NCBI GenBank assembly: GCA_946803715.1
Contig: CAMPET010000049.1
Location: 81,143-145,142, forward strand
DNA: 64,000 bases
Reading direction: 5' to 3'
Origin: Beroe ovata
Taxonomy: Eukaryota > Ctenophora > Nuda > Beroida > Beroidae
Shown here piece by piece: positions 33,254 through 44,289 of the stretch. The position numbers and the translations under genes are program-made. Under the pieces are notes generated by a model. It saw only the letters and a program-made list of their open reading frames with translations. It ran no database searches and had not been told where the DNA came from. Position 1 is the stretch's first letter, and every line of letters starts with the position of its first letter.

Positions 33254-35060
33254 ATGGAATCAGGGCAGAGTTTTCATGTGAGATGGGATCACTATGTTAC
33301 TCAATGGCTCCATCACCATATGGGATATATTTTGTTACTCTTTTATGCATTGCTACTGTGTATAGCAATACCTCTGACAACAAATGAACTTATTCAGAGG
33401 CATGCAGAGGTTTTATATGACATAAATTAGTTTGAAACTGATGCATTTATTAACATGCAATGTGAATCTTAAGGCAAATTCAATTTCAGAGGCACATAGT
33501 AGTCTGGTTTGTTGCTGGTATCTTTGTATACATCACAATCCCAATCACAATATCAGGTACAAATTGTGCATAACTCCTAAATTCTCCTAAGTTCTTTTGG
33601 ATTGTTAACTTTTCTGATATATTTCATTATCAGGCATAGTCCTTCACTTGAAGAATTTTTCTGATCCTCCACAACAAAGACGGCTTATTAGAATACTACT
33701 GATGGTTCCTGTCTACAGTTTCTTCAGTTACTTGAGTATGGTCCTTAAATCTGAGACATTATATCTCACTGCAGTAAGTAATAAGTATTGGTATATTCAG
33801 TCGATTAATGCTGGATAGATTATTTAATTGGTAACAATTCATTATTTTCCAGATAAGAGAATGTTACGAGTCTTATGTGATCTATAATTTCATGATGTTT
33901 TTGGTGACATTCATGTATGACCAGTACAATGTTGAGCAGTTACTAACTTATAAACCTGCACAGCCTCAACTCTTCCCATTTCAAAAACTGCCTCCCTGGC
34001 CAAAGGTTATTTTTCTACTCTTCAATTAAAGATGAGTTTAATTGAATTGAGTTTCAAACATCATTTCATATGTTTTCTCAGGGAAAATCGTTTGTAGTTT
34101 GGACTAAACGGGGTGTGTTTGTGTATGTGGTTTCAAAGCCTATAACTACAATAGTCACTCTCATAGCAGAGCTTTCTGGAAAATATGGAGAGAATGAATT
34201 CAGTATAGGTAAGTTTGATTTTATGAGAGATGAATGCAACAAAGTTGGCGCAGTCTGATTCTTATTATCTACTCATTCTTATTATCTACTCTTATTATCC
34301 CTCATGATATGAAAGTTGACAACAATAAATGTTGTTACATTCAAATTTTGTAAAGAGGTCAAAAGTATCACCTATTCCAAGATACTGCAAGTCCATTGAT
34401 TCATTCTGATCGCAGGCAGTATATGGATGTGGACTCTCCTCATTGACAACATCGCTCAGATGTGGGCTCTCTACTGCCTGGTTATATTCTACCAGGCTCT
34501 AAAACACGAGCTTGCCCCTATAGATCCCCTCCCCAAGTTCCTCTGTGTGAAGGCTGTTGTTTTCTTCTCGTTCTGGCAGGGCTTGTTCCTCGAGGCACTG
34601 GTTTTGCTCCATGTCATCAGAGACAGGTACATCTCGTTAAATGATCCCTTGTCTGAATAAACCTAGAGTTTTCTGTTAGACTTCAAGAAATGAAAGTAGC
34701 TATGATTAATGGGTATCTGAAGAGATATATTTCGAATTTCTCATTGTGATTTACACTCCAGTAAGCAGGAGAATGGCTACACTGCAGATGAAATAGCTGA
34801 TACAGTTCAGAACATGCTCATATGTTTGGAAATGTTTGGATTCTCCATCGCCCACCATTTTGTCTTCTCCTCTAAACCATACATTACAGGTGAGAACAGC
34901 TTTTCGATGTACTGGCAATATGTGATAAATTCTGTGATTTTTCCCTAACTCAACCTCTCTCTCTATTTTTGTAGATGTTGAGATTCCACCACTGGCATTT
35001 CTGACTAGTATCTCCAACATACTCGATATGAGAGACGTGGGAACTGATTTTAGAACTCAG
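33254..35060 (+). CDS. TMEM184: TMEM184-like multipass membrane protein (OST-alpha/TMEM184 family), 3' end not found
   Basis: Eight exons: 33254-33409, 33490-33556, 33634-33773, 33853-34005, 34082-34208, 34416-34626, 34762-34889, 34975-35060; 356 residues, all joins in frame. Several hydrophobic helices (ILLLFYALLLCIAI, IVVWFVAGIFVYITIPITIS, and others). Diagnostic strings of the TMEM184 family: RILLMVPVYS, IRECYESYVIYNFM, KPITTIVTLI, PKFLCVKAVVFFSFWQ, ICLEMFGFSIAHHF, then the cytosolic DMRDVGTDFRTQ. Vertebrate TMEM184 proteins (~410-440 residues) carry a Ser-rich tail after this point; here the frame ends at a donor (35061) and no continuation is recognised. A tiny acceptor-led exon near 35143 would add two residues and a stop, but is weakly supported. 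The function is poorly known; related OST-alpha transports organic solutes. Confidence 0.88.
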
Positions 35061-35230
35061 GTATGTTGTGGGCTCGAAATAATAGCGATTTGCACTGTGC
35101 AGGGTTTGAATTGTACCGTACATTGTGCATTTATATTGTAGAGATTGTAGATTGGACATCTCAAGTGATTGTGCTATATATTTTGTAGCATGTGCTAAGA
35201 ATAAGAGTGGTTGGTGCATCAAGTGTGTGT

Positions 35231-36007
35231 TATACAATCATACTGAATCACAGAGTTATGTGAAACATAGTTTTGAGTATTATCAAGCTATACATTATAC
35301 GTTATGCAATGTACAAATAATTGTAATACAAAATTCAGCAATGCTCATCCTGCCTCCAATCCAGCTGATATTTAACTCCTTAGTTACAATAGACTCCACG
35401 ATACAGTAACCGCTAAATTGTGATTCACTCTAAAATCCCTCTAAACTCCCTCTAAAATCTCTCTAAACTCCCTCTAAACTCCCTCTAAACTCCCTCTAAA
35501 ATCCCTCTAAACTCCNGCGAATCCGTAAAAACATATAGTAGGGTCTGGCAAGCGCCGCAGCTTTTCGCGCGTTACATAAACGCAACAAGCTCACCGAGTC
35601 GGCCCTCCGGGCCTCCTCGGTGACCGAGCTCGCAAAAAGGGCCCTTCGGGCCCTTTTTGCTCGCACGTTCAACATTAGCTACAGATGCCGCGGGGGGCTT
35701 GCCAGCCCCCTGATACAATCATACTGTATCACGGAGTGATGTGTAAAACATACTCATAGTTTTGAGTATCAATGTATTATCAAGCTATACATTATACATT
35801 ATGCAATGTACAAATAATTGTAATACAAAATTTAGCAATGTTCATCCTGCCTCCAATCCAGCTGATATTTAACTCCTTAGTTACAATAGACTTCACGATA
35901 CAGTAACCGCTTAAATTGTGATTCACTCTAAACTCCCTCTAAAATCTCTCAAAAATCCCTCTAAAATCCCTCTAAACTCCCTCTAAAATCCCTCTAAACT
36001 CCCTCTT
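35231..36007. repeat. Direct duplication around a single-N join (35516), with a GC-rich insert in one copy
   Basis: The AT-rich segment 35231-35515, ending in an ~11-base tandem repeat ctctaaactcc, recurs at 35713-36007 with small changes. Between them are the N and a ~196-base GC-rich piece (35517-35712). This is interpreted as two alleles placed head to tail, with the GC-rich element at the edge of one of them. Confidence 0.75.
35517..35712. mobile_element. GC-rich hairpin element
   Basis: Starkly different in composition from its surroundings. It begins near tagggtctggcaagcgccgc and ends gcggggggcttgccagcccc, so its ends are partly inverted (ctggcaag / cttgccag). Inside are two nested hairpins: tcaccgag...ctcggtga around ggccctccgggcc, and aaaaagggcccttcgggccc with ttttt. 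No open frame. Probably a small non-autonomous mobile element. A similar start, tagggctggcaaacgcg, occurs at 46850. Confidence 0.45.
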
Positions 36008-36468
36008 AAATCACGACTCCCACAATAATGTCGTGATATATTCCCGTGATATTACAATGATTCCCAGGTTGGGATGGGCATGCAGAGTTTCTCCCGGCGC
36101 CGGGACAGGGGGAATGAGAGGAAACCCCTCATTTCCGCATCGGAACACGTTGAAATGGAGACTTTCAAATCTTACAATACCACTGATTAGAGCTAGCTTA
36201 ATGTCCGCGATTCATTCATTGTTTTGTTATTTTTAATCTACACAACTGTACTTTGTTGACTTGTTTGCGTTATGATTATCTTTCGAGTTTTTGTTAAAAG
36301 TTTTTTCAAGTTTGGTATGATCATTGTGCGTAGAATAAACATATTTATTTACTTACTTCAAAACATAAAATCACGTTATATTTCTTTAGTGAATAATCGG
36401 TGAGGTTTCAATGACCCGTTAGCTGCATACTCAACTCATAGATTCCCCTATAATAGGTGAATGTATCA
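36008..36468. other. Intergenic between TMEM184 and COG2
   Basis: No gene is recognised. The stretch holds unique AT-rich sequence leading into the COG2 promoter. The missing 3' exons of the TMEM184 gene are not recognisable here. Confidence 0.35.
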
Positions 36469-36478
36469 GTCACGTGAC
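36469..36478. promoter_or_regulatory. GTCACGTGAC palindrome (CLEAR-type E-box) in the COG2 promoter
   Basis: A perfect ten-base GTCACGTGAC, identical to the CLEAR consensus bound by TFEB/MITF and also bound by USF/MAX-type proteins. It ends 40 bases before the COG2 start codon (36519). The motif identity is seen; the regulator is inference. Confidence 0.5.
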
Positions 36479-36518
36479 CTCACTCTGCTCACTTGATCCA
36501 TCTAGCACCGTTAACAAC

Positions 36519-39500
36519 ATGGCTACCGCTAACGGGACTGACAAAAGTGTGCTGCTACCACTGATACCTAAACGGGAGCGACCTGTGTGCTTCAGACCCG
36601 AGGTAACTTGCGTGAATTTGATGTTTTAGAGTCGTCATTTGTTGTGGATGTTATGTGCATTTAATCCCTACTGTAAACTATTTCTGTGTATATCTGTGTA
36701 TATCTGTGTATATCTGTGTATTTCTGTGTATTTCTGTGTATTCTTCTGTTTTGGTAGGCTGCGTCTATCTTAAGTTCCTGCAGGAATTTTTCGAAGAGAA
36801 GTTTGATGTGGACTCTTTCCTCGCTCTTAACAGGAAGAGCTTTACGCTGGAGAGTCTGAAGAAGGACTTGGAGAACTATTCCGTAACTATCCAGAACTCT
36901 CTTGTAGAACTCATTAACAGGTAGACACATACAGTGGGCATAGTAGACATAGACACAGTAGACAGTAGACACAGTAGACACAGACAGTAGACACAGACAC
37001 AGTATACATAGACAGTAGACACAGTAGATATAGACACAGTGGACATTGACACAGAAGACACAGTTGACACAGTAGACACAAACAGTAGACACATGTCCTA
37101 TATCTACCCATCTGCAGGGATTACGCTGATTTTGTGAACCTATCCACGAATTTGGTGGGTGTCGATCAGACAATACTGAAACTAGAGGCGCCGCTCATCG
37201 ATATCCACGCTGATATCAGTATCGTCAGACGGTCCATAGACAGTGAGATACAGCTGATAGCTGAGAAATTGGAACAGAGGTCTCAGATCAGGGAGAAACA
37301 GGTAGAGTTGTAATGGAGGGGGGAATTACATGGTCAAAATGCAGGGATTTGGTCAAAATAGTGAGCCAAGGGGAGAGATTGGGATAATTGGGTGGACTTT
37401 TCCATGGACATTAGACGGTCCTTATGGTTATTTCTCTATTCACTTGCGACTTTCAACTTTCAACTTTTGAATAACGTGTTTAATATTTACTCTCTGTTAA
37501 GTTACTTGCCCTAAACGATGACATCACAGAAAATATTGCACGGGTTATTGAGTATAGAGAGGCTAACTAACAAGATAGAGCAGCTTATCGACAACAAAAC
37601 CGAAGAAAAAGAGTAAGATTCATAACCATGAATTCGATTCCGATTCTCTTCTACATTTTTGGCATTATCTACTAATTTTTGGCATTATTCATCAATTTGT
37701 GCCTGACGAATGAAATATTTCCGCAGGAACTTATTTGAACGTGTAGCGAGTGAATACAGTCAGTTACAGTTCTATGTGAACAAACATGAACCCCTTCCTT
37801 TTGTACAAAACATGTCGCCGGTAATGCCACATACAGTTATCTCACCTTTTCTCATTCAAAGTTACCTCTGAGATAATTCCAAAAATTTGTAGAATTTGTC
37901 ATTCCAAGTGAATAGTATTCCTGTCACAAATTTCGTGACAGTGATTGACCAATTGAGAAAATAGCTGCTGCTCTCAAATCACTCGTACTATGGCATTGTG
38001 CCAGATTGATGCCAGATTTTAAGGAATTGATGCTATTGATGATTTAATTTCGAATTCAGTTTCCATTTTCAAGTTTTCATTTTCATTGCTTTTTCAGCGG
38101 ATTGAGAAGATCAGTGAATATTTGGAAGGAGGATTGCATACTTCCTTCAAGTCAGGATTGAAGAATAACGATAAGAACACTGTAACCCAATGTCTACGCA
38201 TATTCACAACTCTCGGCAGAATTGATCAGTCTGAGCAACTCTTTGCTGAGGCTATCATTGTGCCTATCATCGATGAGGTTAGGAATCCTGTGACATTTGG
38301 CATACTGTGTGACATTTGGCACATTTTGGTCTTTTCAGTTTGGTTTGCGTATGGCGTCGGTTCAATTTACCGTTGAGACATTACTTTTTCAGTGTTTTCC
38401 ATAACACGCGTAATGCGCGCGCGCAAATAAATCTTGTCTGAGACCCCTTTTTTCTCAGATCGTGGACAAAGAAAATCTGGCAGACAGTGGGTTGTCTGGA
38501 ATGTATGATCAGATACTGACATCCCTACCGCCAGCAATGAGCCTGGTATCGTCTCTTACAACACCATCTAAGGACAACGATTTGAGGTAATATTGCTGAA
38601 TTCATTCTTGTAGAAATTCTACACTGACTTATCTATCTTTTAATTACTCAGTTATATACTTTTCAGGTCGTTTGATTTCATGAGTAATGCAACATTTCCT
38701 ACTGTTGTTAGTAAAATTTGTTCAAAGACTCCCTCAATATTTGCTCCTGGGGACCCTTCACAATTTCAAAGAGTATGCAAATTTCGGAATGTAGAATGAA
38801 ATCTTTATCAATTTGATTCTAGCGAAGTGATTTTATCCCAATCTATCTAATGCAATATCTGCCCAGAATTACAAAGAGACAATGCAATTTATATCTGGAA
38901 TGGAAAAGCTTTGTCAGTATAAGGAGAGAGTGGTCAATCTAAGACAGCATGCGTCTTACAAAAATTTCATTTCCAAGTGGAATCTTCCAATCTATTTCCA
39001 AATCAGGTGAATCTAACGTCTTATCATGTTAGAGGAGCTTGGGTGTACTGCTAACAAAATACTGGACTTATTTTGATAGCGAAATGGTTTCTATAGTGCG
39101 ATTTCATAACTGAATCCATCTTTTTCCAGGCTGCAGGAAATAGCTGGTTCATTGGAACACCAGATCCTCACACCTTTTCCCATCCACTCTGACCCACCTC
39201 AACCTGGATCACAAGAAGCGTGTTGTACTTCGCCCAGATTTCACCTCCCTGTCACTGATATGGTGGTTCTGTGCGTGACGCGGTGTTGGGATGAAGATGT
39301 ACTCCTGAAACCACTGACTCACCGACTTTACAAACTCTCGTTACAGGTAGAGCAAACACAAGGAAATATTTCGCCGTGGAAAACAAATTCCACCTCCAGG
39401 ATGAACTATAGAATGAACTGACTATATAAAATGAACCCCAGAATGATCAATAATGAACAATGTAACGGCACTTCTCACACAGTTACTGAAGAGATATGCA

Positions 39501-39645
39501 ACGTGGTTGAGTGAGCTACCCACCTCCTCAGACGAATTACTCTTGTCAGATGTGTGCCGAGCAGTGTCAGACGCCCATACTCTTGTGGAACAGGTATATA
39601 CTGTGTTTTTGTGTGTGTGTGCCAATGTGTGTCTGTGTCTGTGTA

Positions 39646-39677
<32 letters not shown>

Positions 39678-42600
39678 TGTGTGCGTGTGTTGTAAAAAAC
39701 CCTCATTTCAGATACCCAGTCTCATGGAGACTCTAGTAGCTGGCAAAGTACCAAACTATAACTCAGACGCTGTGTCTGGGGCATGTACAGATATTCTCAA
39801 CAGTATTCCAGCTCTTGCTGATTACGTCATTGCTGATGTTATGAGGAACAGTGAGAAAGCACTGGTACAGACGCAGTCTGTATCGAGACTCTATCGGCGA
39901 ACTAATCGTGAGGTAAGAGTCCACCAGCCAAAGTCAGTAACGCTGCTTTTTGTCATTGATTTGGACTCCCTCAAATAATAACCATCTCCGCTCCGAATTT
40001 GCTCTGAGAGTCCCCCTGATATTTCTCTGGGCATTTCGTGACAGACTTTAGGAGCAATTTTGAATTTCAGTATGACCGGATCGTATTTCCGTCTACACAC
40101 TTGATCATCATACGTTATTCTAACTCTATATTTGACTGTCAATCAGATCTTTTTCCTCTTGCTCTCTGTTACGACTGTTCATTCCTTATTGTTCATTCCG
40201 TATCGTATTATGAATATGAAGATGTTGGTCATGGCGTGTGTTCTGGTATTTGTTGTTGCAGTGGTCGCTATGCCAGGTAAAAACTAACACTCCCCGAGTC
40301 TCACCCATGAGGATTTACTGCCGGGAAACATCCCAATATATCCACCGCTACTCAACTCTGGTTCAGTTTCAGATACAACCTCAATCAAGGACAGTTTCGC
40401 GATATATGACTCAAATGGTGATAGGTCATATCAAGGGGCCCTCATGGTGGTGGACCGTAACATGGTGACTGGGAATATCTGTAGGAAGTCAGATGGGGAG
40501 AAAGCGTCGTACAAGCCTGACTTTGACTCTGCTAACTGCGTGTGTCAAGCGCTGGGCTTTCACCGGGCAGCCAGAGTGGGCAATCTCGGATCTGAGAGTA
40601 ATAACTTTGCAAAGAGTTACCCATCTGTAGTGAGAGATGTGGAGGTTACCTGTTCTCAGCAGTCACCATCAGTCAAGCACCTACCCGAGGCTAACTGTTC
40701 AAGTTCCTACTACTACACGTCCGTATCGTGCGAGTGTGATACGGACCACTACATCACACCCTCAGGGTGTGTGGCGTGCCCGGCAAGTAGCACTTCCTCT
40801 GGCACAACCACTCGGTGTGACTGCACACCGGGCAGTGTGTGGCGTGATGGGGCGTGTCAGATGTGCCCCCCTAACACCCACTCCACCCTGGGGTCCTGTG
40901 TGCCGTGTTCAGTTGGGTCCTGGGCACCTCCAGGCGCGGGAGAGTGTGTCTGTTCCCCCGGCTATTACAGAACTGAGGGTGGGGGGTGTGCAACGTGTGA
41001 TGAGGGGTGGTACAGCTATACCAATAGCACAGAGTGTGCGGCGTGCCCTGGAGACTCCACGCCACTCCAGGACTCCTGTGTCTGTGAGCCGGGGTCGGTG
41101 TGGAACATCACGACGAGAGAGTGTGAGAGTTGTCCTCGGGACCACTTCTCCCACGGCTACACATCCTCGTGTTCAGTTTGCCCCGCCGGGTCCACTTCCC
41201 CTGACCCACCCTCCCACTTCTGTGTCTGTCCAGCAGGGTCTGTGTGGCGTGACCCCACCACACCCCCACCCCACTCCCTCACCACAACCACTACTCTGAG
41301 TGTAGCTCCTGTCCTATACGCATCCTGTGCTCTCTGCCCTGAGGATCACTTTAGTGAGGGAGGTGGGACTGTCTGTGTCCCGTGTCCCGCTCTCCACATT
41401 GCCCCTCCCGGATCACAGGCCTGTTCCCGCTGTACTCTCGGACAGCAGACCCTTAACCACACGTGTCAGCCGTGTCCAGAGACCCTATTCGGGGACGGGT
41501 TCCAGTGCTGGCCCTGTCCACCGGGCCTAACTGCCGTCCACGGGTTCTGTGTGGGCCAGGGGATAGTGTATGTGATGTGGTACGTAGCTGGTGGGGTGGT
41601 GTGTGCACTGTTTGTTACCACCTGGTTCACTTTGTGTGGGGTGGTGAAATGTTGCTCTGTTGTCAAGCGTTGCTCGGACAGTGGTGTGGAGAAGATGCCG
41701 CGGCTATCGGTGGATTGCGAGTATCAGAAAGATCTGGGTCTGTTGGAGGCAACAGCTGAGAGCAAAGCAGCGGTGGCACTTGCGCAAGACCAAACTCCGT
41801 GGTTCCTATGAGAGATGTGTGACAATTTGGTTTGATCATATCATTGGGAACATTTCTTCTATTTCCGGGGATTTAAATTGAATTAATGAGATCATGAACT
41901 CTGTATTTTTTGTTGTTTAGATAGATTTGCATCCATGGACATTTATTTCATTGATTCAGTGAGTATCATGACGTCATGCATGACGTGTCTGTATTCGTGG
42001 TGTCAGTTATTATCCTCCTCCCTCATGCTTTCCTCCCCATTTTGCAGCTCCCTACTGAACCACTCGGCTATGTGAGTGCAATTACAGAGGCATTGGAGAG
42101 GGAAGTGTTCAATTCCGTACTCCCGACACACGTCAAAACAGAATGGTGTCATACAGTTGCCAAGAAACTCACATCCAGGTTTGGATTAACTTCTCGTACT
42201 TATACTTATAGGGATCAAGTGTAATATATTACACGTGATCGAGCCGACAAGCTATTTTGTACGTTTCACGCTTGCTGATTCCCCTCTCAGCTGATTACAT
42301 AATTTGAAAACAGCCGTAATTACTGCGAAATCTGTTTGAAATTCAACCCTTCCCACATGTGTTACTACATTTCATGATCGTGTGATTTACTCCTATTTGG
42401 TGCCCTCACAAGATGCAATAATTACAGGTACAAAGATACGGTTTCTGAAATACTGGTTTCCCTGAGGAAAACAGAAGATAGTCTGGCTATGCTGAAACGA
42501 GGTAATTTTCACTAATTTAGGGATTTTAGGGAACTCACTATTTTGGGAACTTCTGCAAGACTCGTTCTTATGCGCAACTACGCTGTACGACGTACGTTAA

Positions 42601-43076
42601 CGTACTCGTCGTACCTTTTTACAAGTTTCCAGCGCGATTTACCTGATCCTTGGGTGATAGAGTATCGCATTTGGCATGATTTATCTATGGCTTTTGTGCA
42701 AATGTCGGGGGTGAATGTACACCCCATATTTGGAAAAGTACGCATTTCTGACCACGCCCTTTTGGCTTTAGCAAGTATTTACGGTGTTGATAAATGTAAG
42801 ATAATTATTCCAGGTCGCAGATCGACACCTCAGGTGAACAGTCCGACCGCAGTTTGCACTGACGAGGAGAAGATACGAGCCCAACTCAGATTAGATGTCG
42901 CAGAACTGCGTAGAAAGGTGTGTGTCTGTGTGTGTCTGTGTGTGTACCTGGTGAATATTTTCGTAAAAATTGAAATAAAATGTTTCACTTTCATTCAGTT
43001 CGAATCGATGGATATACAAGGGGATCAGCATTTTGTGGAATTGGAAAGTTTTGTAGCTGTCAAAGAAAGATCGTGA
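36519..43076 (+). CDS. COG2: Conserved oligomeric Golgi complex subunit 2 (COG2), 16 exons
   Basis: Lobe A subunit of the COG tethering complex for retrograde intra-Golgi vesicles. Exons: 36519-36602, 36784-36920, 37118-37301, 37530-37612, 37727-37820, 38098-38277, 38459-38586, 38667-38772, 38867-39006, 39130-39346, 39483-39593, 39712-39912, 42048-42178, 42428-42501, 42814-42917, 42999-43076; all phases agree, about 683 residues (human 738). Family landmarks: VCFRPEEFFEEKFDVDSF at the start, VELINRDYADFVNLSTNLVG, SYKNFISKWNLPIYFQIR followed by EIAGSLE, CWDEDVLLKPLTHRLYKL, SRLYRRTNRE, and DEEKIRAQLRLDVAEL near the end. The ATG context aacATGG is good. The intron 39913-42047 contains a separate membrane-protein gene on the same strand. 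A copy of the last exon at 43471 belongs to an assembly duplication. Confidence 0.95.
36921..37095. repeat. Tandem repeat of a 6-9-base unit (acagtagac) in a COG2 intron
   Basis: Nearly the whole intron between COG2 exons 2 and 3 consists of variants of acagtagac/acatagac. The minus-strand open frames here are artefacts of the repeat. Confidence 0.85.
39601..39692. repeat. (GT)n microsatellite in a COG2 intron
   Basis: GT run with a few C and A interruptions, between the exons at 39483-39593 and 39712-39912. It fills most of this 118-base intron. Confidence 0.9.
40216..41811 (+). CDS. Type I membrane protein: SRCR-like domain plus ephrin-receptor-like Cys-rich repeats, nested in COG2
   Basis: Two exons: 40216-40276 (signal peptide, MKMLVMACVLVFVVAVVAMP) and 40373-41811, joined in phase 1, giving 499 residues. 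Residues ~25-120 form a scavenger-receptor Cys-rich-like domain (GALMVVDRN, GNICRKS, ANCVCQALGFHRAA, paired cysteines in VEVTCS and SCEC). Residues ~125-415 are consecutive Cys-rich modules with the recurring pattern C-x-PGSVW...C-x-x-CP...S/T...C-x-PC, as in ephrin-receptor-like/GCC2_GCC3 or TNFR-like repeats. A transmembrane helix (VMWYVAGGVVCALFVTTWF) is followed by a Cys-rich juxtamembrane stretch and a ~55-residue tail without a kinase. It lies wholly inside a COG2 intron on the same strand, so it needs its own promoter and poly(A) site. A cell-surface adhesion or recognition role is inferred; no named orthologue is recognised. Confidence 0.85.
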
Positions 43077-43697
43077 ACAAGCTGTCACAATATTATACAA
43101 GTAAAAGTTAGACATTTCAGTTTAGCAGGTGCTGTAGTTTGTGGTAATGGAATGTTTTATTTGAACTCTCATGACGACTGCTTGCATGATTTTCGCAATC
43201 AGACCAAAATTTAAATCNTTGTGTGTGTGTGTGTGTGTGTGTGTGAGTAGTACTGTGTGTGTCTAATGTCTATAACTATTGTCTATGTTTGAACTGTGTG
43301 TACCTGTGTTTAGTGTGTTTGTGTGTGCGTGCGTCTGTGTGTATACACTATACAGCTTGTGAAAATCAATATTTATAACGTTCTTTCAAGTTTCAATGTA
43401 CAGCATCATCTTCAGTCACTTGGTGAAAATTTTCGTAAAAATCGAAATAAAATGTTTCACTTTCATTCAGTTCGAATCGATGGATATACAAGGGGATCAG
43501 CATTTTGTGGAATTGGAAAGTTTTGTAGCTGTCAAAGAAAGATCGTGAACAAGCTGTCACAACATTATGCAATTACAAGTAAAAGTTAGACACTTGAGTT
43601 AAGCAGGTGCTGTAGTTTGTGGAAATTAAATGTTTTATTTGAACTCTCATGACGACTGCTTGCATGATTTTCGCAATCAGACCAGAATTTAAATCTG
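42950..43697. repeat. Direct duplication at single-N join (43218)
   Basis: The segment 42950-43217, which includes the COG2 last exon, recurs at 43422-43697 with ~5% differences. The two are separated by an N and a (GT)n run. It is the same allelic-contig-end pattern as at the other single-N joins. Confidence 0.85.
43471..43548 (+). pseudogene. Duplicate of the COG2 last exon (probable assembly duplicate)
   Basis: The 78-base sequence encodes the same 25-residue C-terminus (FESMDIQGDQHFVELESF...) with an acceptor-like tttcattcag in front, mirroring 42999-43076. It is explained by the duplicated contig ends. If real, it would be an alternative terminal exon giving the same protein. Confidence 0.75.
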
Positions 43698-43751
43698 AAC
43701 ATGTTCTTTGACTTGACTCGCAAAATCGTATTACTATTAGTATATTAATTA

Positions 43752-44093
43752 ATTATAGTCAAAAACAATTGAAATTGTTTGGGTTTCGCAGCCACTTAGT
43801 AGTTCCCCTTGAATAATGTGATAAGTATGGACTTAGTTCCTCGCCTATCCGTGGCGGTGCCATTTCGTTGCAAGAACTCATCTCGAGTATCGGAACCATG
43901 CATTCTGGAAGTTCCGCAAGTGGCAACTGCCTAATTGATGCCCTTCGAACATGAGAGTATCAGTCTGAGTTTGTTCCCTGTTTCTCACCGCCACGTATGG
44001 GCGAGGAACTAAGTCCATACTTATCACATTATTCAAGGGGAACTACTAAGTGGCTGCGAAACCCAAACAATTTCAATTGTTTTTGACTATAAT
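43752..44093. mobile_element. MITE-like element with ~105-bp terminal inverted repeats
   Basis: The left arm (43752-43857, starting attatagtcaaaaacaattg) is the reverse complement of the right arm (43988-44093, ending caattgtttttgactataat) over about 105 bases with few mismatches. The spacer of ~130 bases is non-coding. TA or ATTA-type duplications at the tips are plausible. Size and structure fit a non-autonomous DNA transposon. Confidence 0.85.
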
Positions 44094-44210
44094 ATCACTC
44101 ATTTTCGTGGCAGCTAAGTGGATTGCTTAATTGACTAAGGTCTTGTGCACGCACAGGTGTTCAGCTTTCAATTCCCGTTTCGATCACTGTTTCCTTTAAC
44201 CAGTGTATTN

Positions 44211-44289
44211 GGCGTTGATTCCAGGATGAGTATACACTTTTCCAAGCGGGATTCCTTTAGTGATGGAATCACCAATTAACATTACCTGA
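44211..44289 (-). pseudogene. Possible SGNH/GDSL-hydrolase-like fragment
   Basis: A short minus-strand frame preceded by an acceptor-like cag reads VMLIGDSITKGIPLGKVYTH and stops at a single N (44210). GDS-x-x-K-G resembles block I of SGNH hydrolases, a fold also carried by some transposable elements. Too short to call a gene; probably a fragment of an exon or element cut by the join. Confidence 0.25.

Noticed and set aside
36661-37173. 170-codon minus-strand frame (VSTVSTV-type)
   Set aside because: Produced by the acagtagac intron repeat opposite COG2 exons.
40637-41299. 220-codon frame overlapping the SRCR/Cys-rich gene
   Set aside because: Alternative frame of a real exon; it lacks the cysteine periodicity, signal peptide and membrane helix of the correct frame.
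43471-43548. Alternative last exon of COG2
   Set aside because: Same protein sequence inside a duplicated block at an N join; read as an allelic copy.
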